A DNA stretch of 64,000 nt from Betaproteobacteria bacterium (GCA_016720065.1 JADJXY010000001.1:574444-638443); one strand, 5' to 3'; counted from the first letter of the stretch, positions 1-9,388 are shown. Notes: generated by a model not told the origin, from the sequence alone. Program-made: numbers and translations.

Positions 1-2
1 TG

Positions 3-992
3 AGAGAAGCATTTACGGTATTTCGCGACATCTATGACATGGCACACGATCGCGTCGCGCGCATGATTCGGGACGATGGGGTCGACATCCTGGTGGATCT
101 TTCTGGGTGGACTGTCGAAGGACGCCCCGAGGTTCTTGCGCTGCGACCTGCTCCCGTTCAGGCGACCTGGCTAGGCTACCCCGGCACTCTTGGGCACCCG
201 ATCCTTGCGGATTACCTGATCGGCGACCCCTTTGTCAGCCCCCTGGACGAGGCCGATACTTTTGCCGAAACACTCGCTCTCCTGCCCCACTGCTACTTGC
301 CCAACGACGACACCCGCCGTATCGGGCCACGTCCTTCCCGCGAGGAAGCGGGGCTCCCGGAAAGGGGATTTGTCTTCTGTTCCTTCAACCAAAGCTTCAA
401 GATTCAGCCCCGTATTTTTGACGTTTGGTGCCGGCTATTGCAGGAGGTGGCGGGCAGCGTGCTTTGGCTCGCGAACTACCCGGATGCCACGCGCGAGCGC
501 CTGCGGGCGGAGGCGGAGAAACGTGGGGTTGCCGGTGAGCGCCTGATCTTCGCCGCTTTCTGCAAAGACAACGCCGATCACCTGGGGCGCCTGCAACTCG
601 CCGATTTGGCGCTCGACACCACACCTTACAACTCCCATACCACGGGTTGCGATGCGCTGTGGGCCGGGGTGCCCCTGGTTGCAGTGCGCGGTGAGACTTT
701 TGCCGCTTCGGTCTCGACGAGTCTCCTCCATGCGGTCGGGTTGGCCGAACTCGTTGCCGGCGACCTGGAGGGCTACTTCAGTCTCGCGCGCGATTTGGCA
801 CTTTCCCCGGAACGGCTCGTGGCCACCCGGGAGCGTCTGGCGCGGAACCGGGAGAACGCGCCGCTCTTCGATACGAAGCGCTTCGCACGGGATCTGGAAA
901 CGCTCTATCGCGAAATGTGGGCGCAACATTGCAACGGGCGGCGGGAACCCATCGTCATCGCGCCGCGCCCCTGGGAGGCGGCCCATGGCTGA
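3..992 (+). CDS. O-GlcNAc transferase-like (SPINDLY/GT41) protein, 5' partial
   Basis: This is the C-terminal catalytic part of a bacterial O-GlcNAc-transferase-like protein (GT41, Glyco_transf_41). The frame is open to the left edge of the window, so the start and any TPR domain lie upstream; the ATG at 39 is internal. Family hallmarks visible are the segments LSGWTVEGRPEVLALRPAP and QATWLGYPGT near the start, FCSFNQSFKIQP in the middle, and the nucleotide-sugar binding stretch DTTPYNSHTTGCDALWAGVP towards the end. Such proteins often sit in bacterial polysaccharide and glycoprotein loci; the acceptor here is unknown. The stop overlaps the start of the following ABC ATPase gene by 8 bp, so the two are probably translationally coupled. 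Confidence 0.85.
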   Translation, partial: REAFTVFRDIYDMAHDRVARMIRDDGVDILVDLSGWTVEGRPEVLALRPAPVQATWLGYPGTLGHPILADYLIGDPFVSPLDEADTFAETLALLPHCYLPNDDTRRIGPRPSREEAGLPERGFVFCSFNQSFKIQPRIFDVWCRLLQEVAGSVLWLANYPDATRERLRAEAEKRGVAGERLIFAAFCKDNADHLGRLQLADLALDTTPYNSHTTGCDALWAGVPLVAVRGETFAASVSTSLLHAVGLAELVAGDLEGYFSLARDLALSPERLVATRERLARNRENAPLFDTKRFARDLETLYREMWAQHCNGRREPIVIAPRPWEAAHG

Positions 993-1887
993 AGTCGTGG
1001 TCGAAATCCGGGATTTGCGCAAGTCTTATCGAACCGGCTGGCGGCGTGCTCCGATCGAAGCGGTACGCGGTGTTTCGCTTACCATCGAGCGTGGTGAAGT
1101 GTTCGGGTTTGTCGGACCGAATGGGGCTGGGAAGAGCACCACCATCAAGACCCTGGTCGGGGCAGTGGCGCCGACCTCAGGCTCGGTGCGTATCAACGGT
1201 CGCGAGGTTGCCGATCCCGAATCCAGGCGTGGGCTGGGTTACGTCCCGGAAAACCCGTCTCTGAGCGAGTATCTGACGCCGCTTGAAGTGTTGCGCATGG
1301 GAGTCCGTATCCATGGCCTTTCCCTGGAGAATGAAACGGCGCACTGCCTCGACTGGCTCGCCCGGTTCGGACTCGAAGGCGTTGCACGACGCCGGATCCG
1401 CACCTTCTCCAAGGGGATGATGCAGCGAACCGCCCTGGCGCACGCCCTGGCCATTGCGCCGAGCCTGCTGATCCTCGACGAGCCGCTCTCCGGGCTTGAT
1501 CCCATCGGCCGTCGCGAGGTGGTCGATGTTCTAGCCCAGTACCGCCACGATGGCGGAACGCTCTTTTTCTCCTCTCATGTGCTGCACGACGTGGAATCCA
1601 TTGCGGATCGTTTTGGCTTGATTCACCGCGGCGAACTGGTGACAGTGCGATCCCCCCAGGAGTTGGCGGTCGAGCAGGCCGATCTTTTCGTGGTGCGCTA
1701 CCACGGTACGACCGCAGTGCCCGGGGCGCGATCGCTCCAGCCTGGGCGCTTCGCGGTCGAAGTTCGGGCCCCCGATCTGCCTGCGGTCCTGACCAGCATT
1801 GCCCGGGACGGAGGTCGTTTGGCAGATGTGACCCACAAGGTATCCCTCGAGTCTGTGTTTCATCAATTGGTTACGGCTACGCACTGA
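985..1887 (+). CDS. ABC transporter ATP-binding protein
   Basis: A 300-residue ABC ATPase with all nucleotide-binding motifs: Walker A GPNGAGKST (residues 44-52), signature FSKGMMQR (141-148), Walker B LLILDEP (161-167), D-loop GLDP and an H-loop His at about 198. The C-terminal 60-70 residues beyond the ATPase core resemble the regulatory tail of ABC-2 type exporter ATPases. The ATG at 985 is chosen because it overlaps the upstream stop (ATGGCTGA) and gives the normal family length; a longer frame from 652 is spurious. No ABC permease gene follows, so its membrane partner must be encoded upstream of the window or elsewhere. The context suggests energising polysaccharide or glycoconjugate export (inference). 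Confidence 0.9.
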   Translation: MAEVVVEIRDLRKSYRTGWRRAPIEAVRGVSLTIERGEVFGFVGPNGAGKSTTIKTLVGAVAPTSGSVRINGREVADPESRRGLGYVPENPSLSEYLTPLEVLRMGVRIHGLSLENETAHCLDWLARFGLEGVARRRIRTFSKGMMQRTALAHALAIAPSLLILDEPLSGLDPIGRREVVDVLAQYRHDGGTLFFSSHVLHDVESIADRFGLIHRGELVTVRSPQELAVEQADLFVVRYHGTTAVPGARSLQPGRFAVEVRAPDLPAVLTSIARDGGRLADVTHKVSLESVFHQLVTATH

Positions 1888-2025
1888 CCCGCCGATGTTC
1901 TTGCGTGGCACACGATGGATATGTTTCCCTGGTGGCAAACGGCCTGCGGGGAGGGAGTGCGGCACCATTCGCCGCGGGGTAAAAGACGCGGGATGGCGCT
2001 GTAGCTTCCCTGGTGGTTCTTGATC

Positions 2026-3966
2026 ATGCCGTACCTTCGCGGAGACAGGCTCGGGGACGCGGTTTTCTGGTTCTGGGCGGGGGCTATGTGTCTGGTCATC
2101 GCAACCCCCTACATCGGCATTGACCACGATGCCCGACTCTATATGGTCGGCGCCCTTCACTTCCTTGACCCCGGTCGCTATGCGCGGGATATCTGGTTCC
2201 TCGACGGCTCGCAGGATCGCTGGTCCCTTTTCTCGCCCCTGCTCGCCCAATTCGTCAGCCTCTTCGATATCGAGGGGGGGGCCATGGTTGCGACCCTGTG
2301 CCAGGGGGGGCTCTTTCTCGTCTCCGCCTACGGCTTCAGCCGTGCGACCCTGCGCCAACCGGCAAGTCTCTTGCTGTTTCTGTTGCTGCTGGTCTATCCG
2401 ATCTGTTACTCCCCCAAGGGCATGCTGTTCGTCCGCGAGGGTTTCGTCTCGGCCCGCATGGTGGGGATTGCGTTCTCCTTGCTTGGGTTGGCCGCCTGCC
2501 TTAAGGGAAGGACGGTAGCCGGAGCCCTGTGGCATGGCCTCGCCATGAGCATTCATCCCATCATGGCGGTCGGCCCTGCCGCGGTCAGTCTTCTGCTGCG
2601 CATGCCGGTGCGGGGGCAAGTCTTTGTGAGCCTCCTGGGCAGCCTCGCGCTGGGGGGCGCATTCTGGGCCGGCGCAGCGGGTGGGCTGGCAATTATGGAT
2701 GCCGATTGGTGGGCCTATGTCGACCTCGCGGCCCTGGTGTCTATTGGTGACTGGATCGCCGCCAGTGCGAGCCACTGGCTCTCCCTCTTTGCCTTGCTTA
2801 TTGTTGCCGGTCGGCATGGCAACAGGGGCTTGCGCCCTTTCTACCAACTCGTCGTCTTGGTGTCTGCGGTTGCGGTCCTGGTGTCAGTTCTGGCTGGCGT
2901 GTATCTCCAGGTCGCCATCCTTCTTCAGGCGCAACTATGGCGGACGCTCTGGCTTGCCTATGCGGCAGGTCTGGTTGCTCTGGTCGACCTGGGGTGCCGC
3001 CATCTCGTGCGCCGACATGCGTCTAACCGCGAGGCCAGCTTGCTTCTGGCGGCACTTGGGCTGGTATTCCCATCCTGGGGGGGCTTGTTGCTCGCCGTTT
3101 TGACGCTCGTCCATCGCGTGGCGCCCTCGTCCTTCTCCAAGCTCCTTGCCGAGTTGCGTGCCCGCAGGCTTGTGGTGCTGATCGTATCAGCGGTGCTGAT
3201 TTCCATGGCGCTACCCGGCTATTTCCTCGATTGGGCATTGGCGTCGGGAAGCGTGAATGTCCCCGATCCCATGATTGATACCCTTTTAGGATTCCTGCGC
3301 ACGGGGGGATATGGTCTGATGGCCGTGCTTGCCTGGCTTTTCGGACGGGGCTTGTTGGCTCGGTCGCCATGGCTTGCAACGTTGATGCTTGTCCCCCTGA
3401 CGGTCACTGCCCTGATGAGCTGGGATGCTCGGCCGGCGGAAAAGCGGGCACTGGAGGATCGCTATGCGCTGAGCGGAGCGCGCAGTCGCTTTTTCGGGCT
3501 CATTCCCAGGGGAAGCGTGGTGTTCTGGAATCGTGCTGCGGAACGCGTGTGGTTCGAACTGGGGACCGCGGGTTATGCTGGTACGCTTCATTCCACGGGT
3601 ATGGTATTTTCGCGGGAGAGGACGCGTTTACTGTCGGTACGTTTAATCGGGGTTGCTTTGGCGTCACGAAATCGAGAGCAGTTGGATGCAGCCATTGCGA
3701 GCGGTGCAGTCATCGAATCGCTGTTGCGCCGGGACAGCTCGGCCGAGGCGCCGATTGATCCTTTCCTGCTGGCTGCTTACGAAAGTCTTTCCTCCATGAC
3801 GCCCTTCGGCTTGCGGACTCTTTGCCGCGACCGGCAGCTCGATTATGTCGTGGATACGCTCTTCGTGTCTGGCGTATCCGCGATTCCAGTGCAGGAAGAG
3901 ATTCTGGGCCGCAGACAGCAATATTTTATCTATTCATGTCGAGCGTTCGATGAGATCCATCGATAG
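2026..3966 (+). CDS. Polytopic membrane protein of the polysaccharide locus, possible GT-C type glycosyltransferase
   Basis: About 646 residues with many hydrophobic segments and a short soluble C-terminal part (about residues 470-646). The first periplasmic loop carries the acidic sequence GIDHDARLYMVGALHF followed by an aromatic-rich stretch, the sort of acidic loop seen in GT-C lipid-linked-sugar transferases, but no family-defining motif is certain. The ATG at 2026 is used; a TTG six bases upstream is possible. The 138-bp gap before it shows no clear gene. Two G runs (2274-2281 and 2304-2310) lie in the coding sequence. The downstream gtrA-like gene overlaps its end by 17 bp. Its role in polysaccharide assembly is inferred from context only. 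Confidence 0.7.
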   Translation: MPYLRGDRLGDAVFWFWAGAMCLVIATPYIGIDHDARLYMVGALHFLDPGRYARDIWFLDGSQDRWSLFSPLLAQFVSLFDIEGGAMVATLCQGGLFLVSAYGFSRATLRQPASLLLFLLLLVYPICYSPKGMLFVREGFVSARMVGIAFSLLGLAACLKGRTVAGALWHGLAMSIHPIMAVGPAAVSLLLRMPVRGQVFVSLLGSLALGGAFWAGAAGGLAIMDADWWAYVDLAALVSIGDWIAASASHWLSLFALLIVAGRHGNRGLRPFYQLVVLVSAVAVLVSVLAGVYLQVAILLQAQLWRTLWLAYAAGLVALVDLGCRHLVRRHASNREASLLLAALGLVFPSWGGLLLAVLTLVHRVAPSSFSKLLAELRARRLVVLIVSAVLISMALPGYFLDWALASGSVNVPDPMIDTLLGFLRTGGYGLMAVLAWLFGRGLLARSPWLATLMLVPLTVTALMSWDARPAEKRALEDRYALSGARSRFFGLIPRGSVVFWNRAAERVWFELGTAGYAGTLHSTGMVFSRERTRLLSVRLIGVALASRNREQLDAAIASGAVIESLLRRDSSAEAPIDPFLLAAYESLSSMTPFGLRTLCRDRQLDYVVDTLFVSGVSAIPVQEEILGRRQQYFIYSCRAFDEIHR

Positions 3967-4396
3967 CGCCAAAGAACTCTTTGGAGGGGTTCGGCGTGGT
4001 CTTTGTGCACGTTCTGTCGGACCATCGATCACCCGCGAGTTCCTGCGATATTTTCTGGTCAGCGCATTTGCCTTGCTGGTGGACACCGGAGTTCTGCTGT
4101 TGCTTTCCGCGGTTTTGCACTATCTGCTGGCCGCGACGATCAGTTTTTGCATAGGGGCTGTTGTCCATTACCTGCTGTCTCTCATTTTTGTCTTCCGCCG
4201 GCGGCGGCTGGAGAGGCGTCAGGCGCTCGAATTTCTGCTCTACCTCGCTGGCGGGGTGCTGGCGCTGCTGGTCAATTTGGCCGTGATCGCCGGGGGGGTG
4301 GAATTGTTCTCGCTGTCGCTGTTGATGGCGAAGCTGATCGCTGCGGTTTCGTCGTTCCTGTGCGGGTTTGTTTTTCGAAAGGCGCTATTGTTTTGA
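3950..4396 (+). CDS. GtrA family membrane protein
   Basis: A 148-residue protein with four predicted membrane helices typical of GtrA, the family of small proteins thought to help move or present polyprenyl-phosphate-linked sugars across the membrane. Visible features are the N-terminal FLRYFLVSAFALLVDTGVL helix, a basic RRRRLERRQ loop between helices 2 and 3, and the C-terminal ending KLIAAVSSFLCGFVFRKALLF-like segment. The ATG at 3950 is preferred because it gives the usual 120-150 residue GtrA length; the open frame extends upstream within the preceding gene. It lies just before a flavoenzyme and a DPM1-like GT2, a common grouping for prenyl-linked sugar modification. A seven-G run lies at 4292-4298. 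Confidence 0.85.
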   Translation: MRSIDSAKELFGGVRRGLCARSVGPSITREFLRYFLVSAFALLVDTGVLLLLSAVLHYLLAATISFCIGAVVHYLLSLIFVFRRRRLERRQALEFLLYLAGGVLALLVNLAVIAGGVELFSLSLLMAKLIAAVSSFLCGFVFRKALLF

Positions 4397-4431
4397 ACGA
4401 AGGGTGTGGAGCAATTGAAAGTGCGGAGGGC

Positions 4432-6018
4432 ATGGTGGATCGGCCTCGCGTCGTCATTATCGGAGCCGGGCCGGCAGGACTGACTGCCGCACTCGAACTC
4501 GTCCGTAGCGGCAGGGCATATCCCGTCGTTCTTGAGGCGTCCCGTGAAATTGGAGGGATATCGCGGACCGTCAATTACAAGGGCAACCGGATGGATATTG
4601 GCGGGCATCGGTTCTTTTCCAAGTCAGACTGGGTGATGGAATGGTGGCGGTCAATATTGCCCATTACTGACGAAGATTCTGAGCTTGCGGAAACGACGAT
4701 CGCTTACAGAAACAAGACGCGGTCGGTTCGTGTCGATGGACAGCAGGCCGGCAAGACGCTTCGGGTTCGTCGTCGCCTTTCGCGCATTTATTTTTTGAGA
4801 AAATATTTTGACTACCCCATCAAATTGAACCGCAACACCCTGTCCAACCTCGGTGGGGCGAGAGTTCTCAGGATTGCGGCAAGCTACGCTTGGGCAAATG
4901 CCTTCCCCAGACGACCGGAAAAAACGCTGGAGGATTTTCTGCGCAATCGCTTCGGCCGGGAGTTGTATCGAACATTCTTCCGCGACTACACCGAGAAGGT
5001 CTGGGGGGTTCCTTGCCAGGAGATCAGCGCAGAATGGGGAGCGCAGCGGATCAAAGGACTTTCTGTCCTGGCAGCCTTGCGCCATGCTTTGAAGCGCAGT
5101 CGGGCTCCGGCAGGCGTGGGGGACCGGCAGGATCTGCCGACGAGTCTGGTCGAGCGCTTTCTGTATCCTTCCTTGGGTCCAGGGCAACTGTGGGAAGAAG
5201 TTGCGCGGCAGGTGGTCGCGGGGGGGGGAGAGATTCACCTAGGGTGCAGAGTTTCTGGATTCGACCGCGACGAACGGGTGATACGAGCCGTGCGCTGCCA
5301 GGACGAGGGGGGGGAGGCGAGCCACTTTGTCGGTGACTATTTCGTCTCGACTATGCCGGTCAAGGATCTCGTCGGCGGGATGAGTCCTCCAGCCCCCGTG
5401 AAGGTGGCGGAAATTGCATCAGCATTGCCGTACCGGGATTTCATTACCGTTGGGTTGCTCGTTGCGCGCATGCAAGCGAACACCCAGGCCCGGAGCGACC
5501 ATCCTCGCAACATGCCGCCGGACAACTGGATCTACATTCAGGAGAGCGACGTGCGCATTGGCCGTCTCCAGGTATTCAACAACTGGAGCCCGGATCTGGT
5601 TGCCGACCGGAACACCATCTGGCTAGGTCTCGAGTATTTTTGCCAGGAGGGCGACGATCTCTGGTCGCTTTCCGATGAGGACATGCGGCGTCTTGCCGTG
5701 ACCGAGCTTGCGCGCATCGGCATGGTCGACCCGGCGGATGTTCTCGATGGGACTGTTATCCGTGTTCCCAAGTCCTACCCTGCCTACTTCGGCGCTTATC
5801 AGCAGTTTCAAACCGTGAGGGAGTGGTTGGACGGTTTCGAGAATTTGTTTCTGATCGGAAGAAACGGAATGCATCGCTACAACAACCAGGATCATTCGAT
5901 GCTGACTGCGAAGCTTGCGGTGGAGGCCATTCTTTCGGGCAGCAGCGACAAGACCGCGATCTGGGAAGTCAACATTGATGACGACTATCACGAGGAAAAG
6001 CGGGGCGAGGATGGGTGA
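4432..6018 (+). CDS. NAD(P)/FAD-dependent oxidoreductase, UDP-galactopyranose mutase / protoporphyrinogen-oxidase-like
   Basis: A 528-residue flavoprotein. The dinucleotide-binding motif IIGAGPAGLTAA begins at residue 9, followed by an acidic residue at the end of the second beta strand (VVLEASREIGG) and the GGHRFFSKS segment typical of the UGM-like amine-oxidase superfamily members found in polysaccharide loci. The C-terminal FLIGRNGMHRYNNQDHSM region is the second FAD-contact block. The start is uncertain: the ATG at 4432 follows GGAGGG too closely, so the GTG at 4435 or the TTG at 4393 may be used. The substrate is probably a sugar nucleotide or lipid-linked sugar (inference). G runs of nine (5220-5228) and eight (5307-5314) fall in frame. 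It overlaps the next gene by 8 bp. Confidence 0.85.
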   Translation: MVDRPRVVIIGAGPAGLTAALELVRSGRAYPVVLEASREIGGISRTVNYKGNRMDIGGHRFFSKSDWVMEWWRSILPITDEDSELAETTIAYRNKTRSVRVDGQQAGKTLRVRRRLSRIYFLRKYFDYPIKLNRNTLSNLGGARVLRIAASYAWANAFPRRPEKTLEDFLRNRFGRELYRTFFRDYTEKVWGVPCQEISAEWGAQRIKGLSVLAALRHALKRSRAPAGVGDRQDLPTSLVERFLYPSLGPGQLWEEVARQVVAGGGEIHLGCRVSGFDRDERVIRAVRCQDEGGEASHFVGDYFVSTMPVKDLVGGMSPPAPVKVAEIASALPYRDFITVGLLVARMQANTQARSDHPRNMPPDNWIYIQESDVRIGRLQVFNNWSPDLVADRNTIWLGLEYFCQEGDDLWSLSDEDMRRLAVTELARIGMVDPADVLDGTVIRVPKSYPAYFGAYQQFQTVREWLDGFENLFLIGRNGMHRYNNQDHSMLTAKLAVEAILSGSSDKTAIWEVNIDDDYHEEKRGEDG

Positions 6019-7210
6019 TCGACTGCATGCGCCTGACGAGGATGGGCCGCCCGGGGATGACGTCATGGTCTCGGCGGTCATGCCATGCCTGAACGAGGAA
6101 CAGACCTTGGGTCTGTGCATCGAGAAGGCCCAGCGGTGCTTCGCACGACTGGGCCTTACGGGTGAGGTCGTGGTTGCGGACAATGGTTCGACGGATCGTT
6201 CTGTGGCGATTGCGGAATCCCTTGGGGCGCGGGTCGTGCACGAGTCGCGCCGCGGCTACGGTGCAGCGCTGCTCGCAGGAATTGGGGCGGCTAGAGGGGG
6301 GATCATCGTGATGGCCGACGCCGACGATTCCTACGACTGGGAGGCCATGGACGATTTCATCGCCGCGGTCCGGGGCGGATCAGACCTGGTTATGGGCAAT
6401 CGCTTCCGGGGCGGTATCGAGCCGGGCGCAATGCCTCCGTTGCATCGCTATTTTGGTAACCCGGTTCTGTCCTGGCTGGCCGGGCTCATGTACCGAATAC
6501 CGGTCGGGGACTTTCACTGTGGAATGCGCGCTTTCTCGCGCGATGCCTTTGCACGCATTTCCGTTCGCACGACGGGAATGGAGTTCGCGACGGAAATGGT
6601 GGTGAACGCGGCTCGTGCCGGGCTTCGCATTACCGAGATTCCTACTCGCCTGTTTCCCGACAAGCGGGATCGGCCACCGCATTTGCGCTCGTTCAGGGAC
6701 GGCTGGCGCCACTTGCGCTTCATGCTCACCTACGCCCCGGACTACCTGTACGTGGGGCCGGGTGCAGCGCTCTTTTTCGCTGGGGTCTTGGGGATGGCAT
6801 TGCTCGCTGCGGGGCCCGCGGAACTTGGCGGATTTCGCCTCGGCATTCATTTCTTGGCTTTGGCCAGCCTGCTTACCCTGCTTGGTGCGAATGTCGTTGG
6901 ATTCGGGATGCTGGCCCAACTGATCAATTCCCGGCACAAAGCCATCGAAAATGACTCCTTCTTCGGGTGGCTGCTGCGCTATTTCACCCTTGAGCGGGGT
7001 ATGGTTCTGGGCGGCCTGCTCTGTTTGGGAGGGGGGCTGGTCGATGCCTGGATATTTTTCGAGTGGCTCGCAAGAAATCGCGGGGACATGAAGGACACTG
7101 TGCATCTTGCCTTTGTCGCGTCAACGATCGTCGTGCTGGGAGTCAATACACTTTTTGGCGTATTCCTCTTCAATATGGTCCGGGAAGAGACAGGGGCATG
7201 GAAGGCTTGA
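6011..7210 (+). CDS. Glycosyltransferase family 2, dolichol-phosphate-mannose-synthase-like, with C-terminal membrane helices
   Basis: A 399-residue GT2 enzyme. The N-terminal nucleotide-sugar domain shows SAVMPCLNEEQTLG, the strand VVVADNGSTDRS, the RGYGAALLAGI motif and the metal-binding acidic block MADADDSYDWE. After about residue 240 come hydrophobic segments consistent with four membrane helices, as in polyprenyl-phosphate glycosyltransferases of the DPM1/GtrB class. The probable activity is sugar transfer to polyprenyl phosphate at the inner face of the membrane, which fits the gtrA-like gene two genes upstream. The ATG at 6011 is preceded by a GGGGCGAGG ribosome-binding stretch and overlaps the preceding stop by 8 bp; longer frames upstream lie in another gene. 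Confidence 0.88.
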   Translation: MGDRLHAPDEDGPPGDDVMVSAVMPCLNEEQTLGLCIEKAQRCFARLGLTGEVVVADNGSTDRSVAIAESLGARVVHESRRGYGAALLAGIGAARGGIIVMADADDSYDWEAMDDFIAAVRGGSDLVMGNRFRGGIEPGAMPPLHRYFGNPVLSWLAGLMYRIPVGDFHCGMRAFSRDAFARISVRTTGMEFATEMVVNAARAGLRITEIPTRLFPDKRDRPPHLRSFRDGWRHLRFMLTYAPDYLYVGPGAALFFAGVLGMALLAAGPAELGGFRLGIHFLALASLLTLLGANVVGFGMLAQLINSRHKAIENDSFFGWLLRYFTLERGMVLGGLLCLGGGLVDAWIFFEWLARNRGDMKDTVHLAFVASTIVVLGVNTLFGVFLFNMVREETGAWKA

Positions 7211-8118
7211 TCGAAGGCGAGGCATTTGAGGCTTCCGGGGGCCACTCCTTCGGGGAAGCAGCCGCGGTTCCGGGGAAAGGGGAAGTGTTGGTTTCGATCA
7301 TTACCGCGACCTACAATGCGGGCGCCATGCTTCGCCATACCATCCGGTCGCTGCGGGAACAGGTATTTCGGGACTTCGAGTGGATCGTCATCGACGGTGG
7401 TTCGACCGATGGTACGTTCCAACTCCTTGAGGGCAACAAGGACTTGCTCAGCTACTGGGTGAGCGAGCCGGATTCCGGGATATACGATGCGTGGAACAAG
7501 GCTTGTGCGCATATTCACGGTCAGTGGGTACTGTTTTTGGGGGCCGGTGACGTTCTGGCGGCGCCGGACGTCCTGGGTCGCGTGGCGCCTTATCTTGACG
7601 CTGCGGATGCGAGCCAGTCGCTGGTTTATGGCCGCATGCAGTATCTCTCTGCCGGAAAGCGCGTGGTGCTGGAAGAGGTCGGTCAAGCCTGGGAAGAGAT
7701 AGCGGGGCGTTGGGAGATCGGGCGCTGGGTTCTTCCGCCACACGGGGCAATTTTCCATCGAGTGAGCCTGTTCTCCGGATCGGAACCCTTCGATGCGCGC
7801 TACAGGATTGCGGCGGACGCCAAATTGCTGCTCTCGGTGGTGCGCGAGGTTTCACCTCTGTTCGTGCCAGTGACCATTTCCGCGGCGCCTATCGGAGGGA
7901 CCTCTTTTCGTCTGGATTCGGCTCGCCGGATGGCAGTGGAGCTGAGCGCAATCAATCATGAACTCGGGCTGGTCGTTCCCTTGCGACATCGGCTCGAAGA
8001 GGGCCTACGTCTGGCGATCATCGATGTCCTCCTCTGCATTCCGCCTGCGTTGGCCCATAGGGTTGCGGACGCATTGCGGCGGGTCTGCGGTCGTCCGCAG
8101 CGGTGGTCGGTGGAGTAG
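7198..8118 (+). CDS. Glycosyltransferase family 2 (colanic-acid/WcaE-like)
   Basis: A 306-residue soluble GT2 transferase. The core begins after about 28 residues with VSIITATYNAGAMLRHTI, continues with the second-strand block WIVIDGGSTDGT and the SEPDSGIYDAWNKA motif characteristic of the WcaE-type subgroup, and includes FLGAGDVL as the acidic metal site. The ATG at 7198 overlaps the upstream stop by 13 bp. It probably adds a sugar to a growing lipid-linked repeat unit on the cytoplasmic face of the membrane; donor and acceptor cannot be read from sequence. Confidence 0.88.
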   Translation: MEGLIEGEAFEASGGHSFGEAAAVPGKGEVLVSIITATYNAGAMLRHTIRSLREQVFRDFEWIVIDGGSTDGTFQLLEGNKDLLSYWVSEPDSGIYDAWNKACAHIHGQWVLFLGAGDVLAAPDVLGRVAPYLDAADASQSLVYGRMQYLSAGKRVVLEEVGQAWEEIAGRWEIGRWVLPPHGAIFHRVSLFSGSEPFDARYRIAADAKLLLSVVREVSPLFVPVTISAAPIGGTSFRLDSARRMAVELSAINHELGLVVPLRHRLEEGLRLAIIDVLLCIPPALAHRVADALRRVCGRPQRWSVE

Positions 8119-8128
8119 TGCGGAAGCC

Positions 8129-9388
8129 GTGATTCAATCACTGCATCTCGCGCTTCTGGCGCTGGGTACGCTTGCCTGCGGCATGGCCGGCCAGTGGTTA
8201 CTGTTTACCGTTATCGGTGCGGGTGAAGAAACAGACGCGTATTTTGCTGCTCTTGTGGTGCCGCAGGTATTCCTGGCGATCGTGGGGGGGGCGCTCTTGC
8301 ACGCGCTGGTCCCGCTGCTGGCTCAATACGAAGCGCCGGATCGTCGGCGCCTTGTGTGGGCCCTGCTGCTGCGGGGGATCGGTCCAACCCTGGCGGCCGT
8401 CTCCTTCTTGGCCCTGACAGCGCCCCTTTGGATGCGATTGATCGCGCCGGGTTTTTCGGGCTCACAGTGGGATCAGTCGATAGCCCAGGCGCGCATCCAG
8501 GCGCTGGCACTTGGTGTCTCGTTGATTGCCCTGTTGCTCGCAGCAGGAGCGCAGGCTGCGGGACGATCCAGGCGGGTCGAGCGTGCTTCGTTTGCCGGAG
8601 CGCTCTTGAATCTGGCAATCATCGCCTGGCTGGTGTCGTCTTTGGGCGCGCTATCGGCTGCCTGGGCTAATGTCGGGCGGGCCGTGCTCCAGTGCTTGCT
8701 GATCGTTCCTCTCTTTGGCTTGCCGGTATTCGGCGATCAACGGGGGGATATTCTCCCGACACTCTGGGGGAGGATGCGGCCGCTACTCGTCGGGACTTCA
8801 CTGCCCAAGGCTGATCCACTCATCGACCGCAATCTGATGTCGCTCACCGCGGACGGTACGCTGTCGCTTTTCCAGTTGGCTCAAGTGCTGATCTCCAGTG
8901 TGATCGAGATCATCAATAGGGCGTGGGTCGCGCCGGCTTTGCCAGTCCTTGCACGGTGTGCGGAGGCCCCGGTCGAGTACGCCCAAAGGGTAAGGGGACT
9001 CATGCTTACGATAAGCTTGATCACTGTTGCCGTTGTCTTTCCATTGGTTGTCGTCGGTCACGGCCTGCTTCAGTGGGTGTTGGAACACGGCCGTTTTTCC
9101 GGGGACGACGTTACCCGTCTGTGGTGGATCATGGTGGGGCTGGCGGGCGTCCTGATCGGAGGTGGCTTGGGGCAGGCAGGATCGGCTGCCTTCTACGCAC
9201 GTGGCGATACGCTTACTCCGGCACGGCTTGCTCTAACATCCTTCTGCGTTTTTGCGCCGCTCAAGGTGGGGGCGTTCTTCATTCTGGGATTGCCCGGGCT
9301 GGTGGTGGCCTGCAGTGCCTACTACCTGACCAACGCGTTGATTTTGACTGTCATGCTGCGTCGTCTTCCAGGGTGGCCTAAGCCGTGA
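8129..9388 (+). CDS. MurJ/MviN-like MOP-superfamily lipid flippase
   Basis: A 419-residue polytopic membrane protein of the multidrug/oligosaccharidyl-lipid/polysaccharide superfamily. The N-terminus AGEETDAYFAALVVPQVF matches the ADAFFVAFRIPN-type segment of MurJ proteins, and the middle contains DPLIDRNLMS, matching the conserved central region. It is shorter than housekeeping MurJ (about 510 residues), which fits a dedicated flippase for the repeat unit of this locus. A GTG start at 8129 is proposed ten bases after the preceding stop, since no ATG exists near the first helix. Its end overlaps the next start by 4 bp (GTGA). An eight-G run is at 8284-8291. Confidence 0.8.
   Translation: MIQSLHLALLALGTLACGMAGQWLLFTVIGAGEETDAYFAALVVPQVFLAIVGGALLHALVPLLAQYEAPDRRRLVWALLLRGIGPTLAAVSFLALTAPLWMRLIAPGFSGSQWDQSIAQARIQALALGVSLIALLLAAGAQAAGRSRRVERASFAGALLNLAIIAWLVSSLGALSAAWANVGRAVLQCLLIVPLFGLPVFGDQRGDILPTLWGRMRPLLVGTSLPKADPLIDRNLMSLTADGTLSLFQLAQVLISSVIEIINRAWVAPALPVLARCAEAPVEYAQRVRGLMLTISLITVAVVFPLVVVGHGLLQWVLEHGRFSGDDVTRLWWIMVGLAGVLIGGGLGQAGSAAFYARGDTLTPARLALTSFCVFAPLKVGAFFILGLPGLVVACSAYYLTNALILTVMLRRLPGWPKP

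Noticed and set aside
1933..1947. Possible sigma-54 promoter upstream of the 2026 membrane-protein gene (TGGCAAACGGCCTGC)
   Set aside because: GG-N10-GC spacing is right, but the -12 half is CTGC and the flanks match poorly. It is too weak in GC-rich DNA to support.
1531..2847. A 438-codon - strand frame opposite the ABC ATPase and membrane-protein genes
   Set aside because: Low-complexity Arg/Gln/Gly-rich shadow of real genes; no motif or ribosome-binding site.
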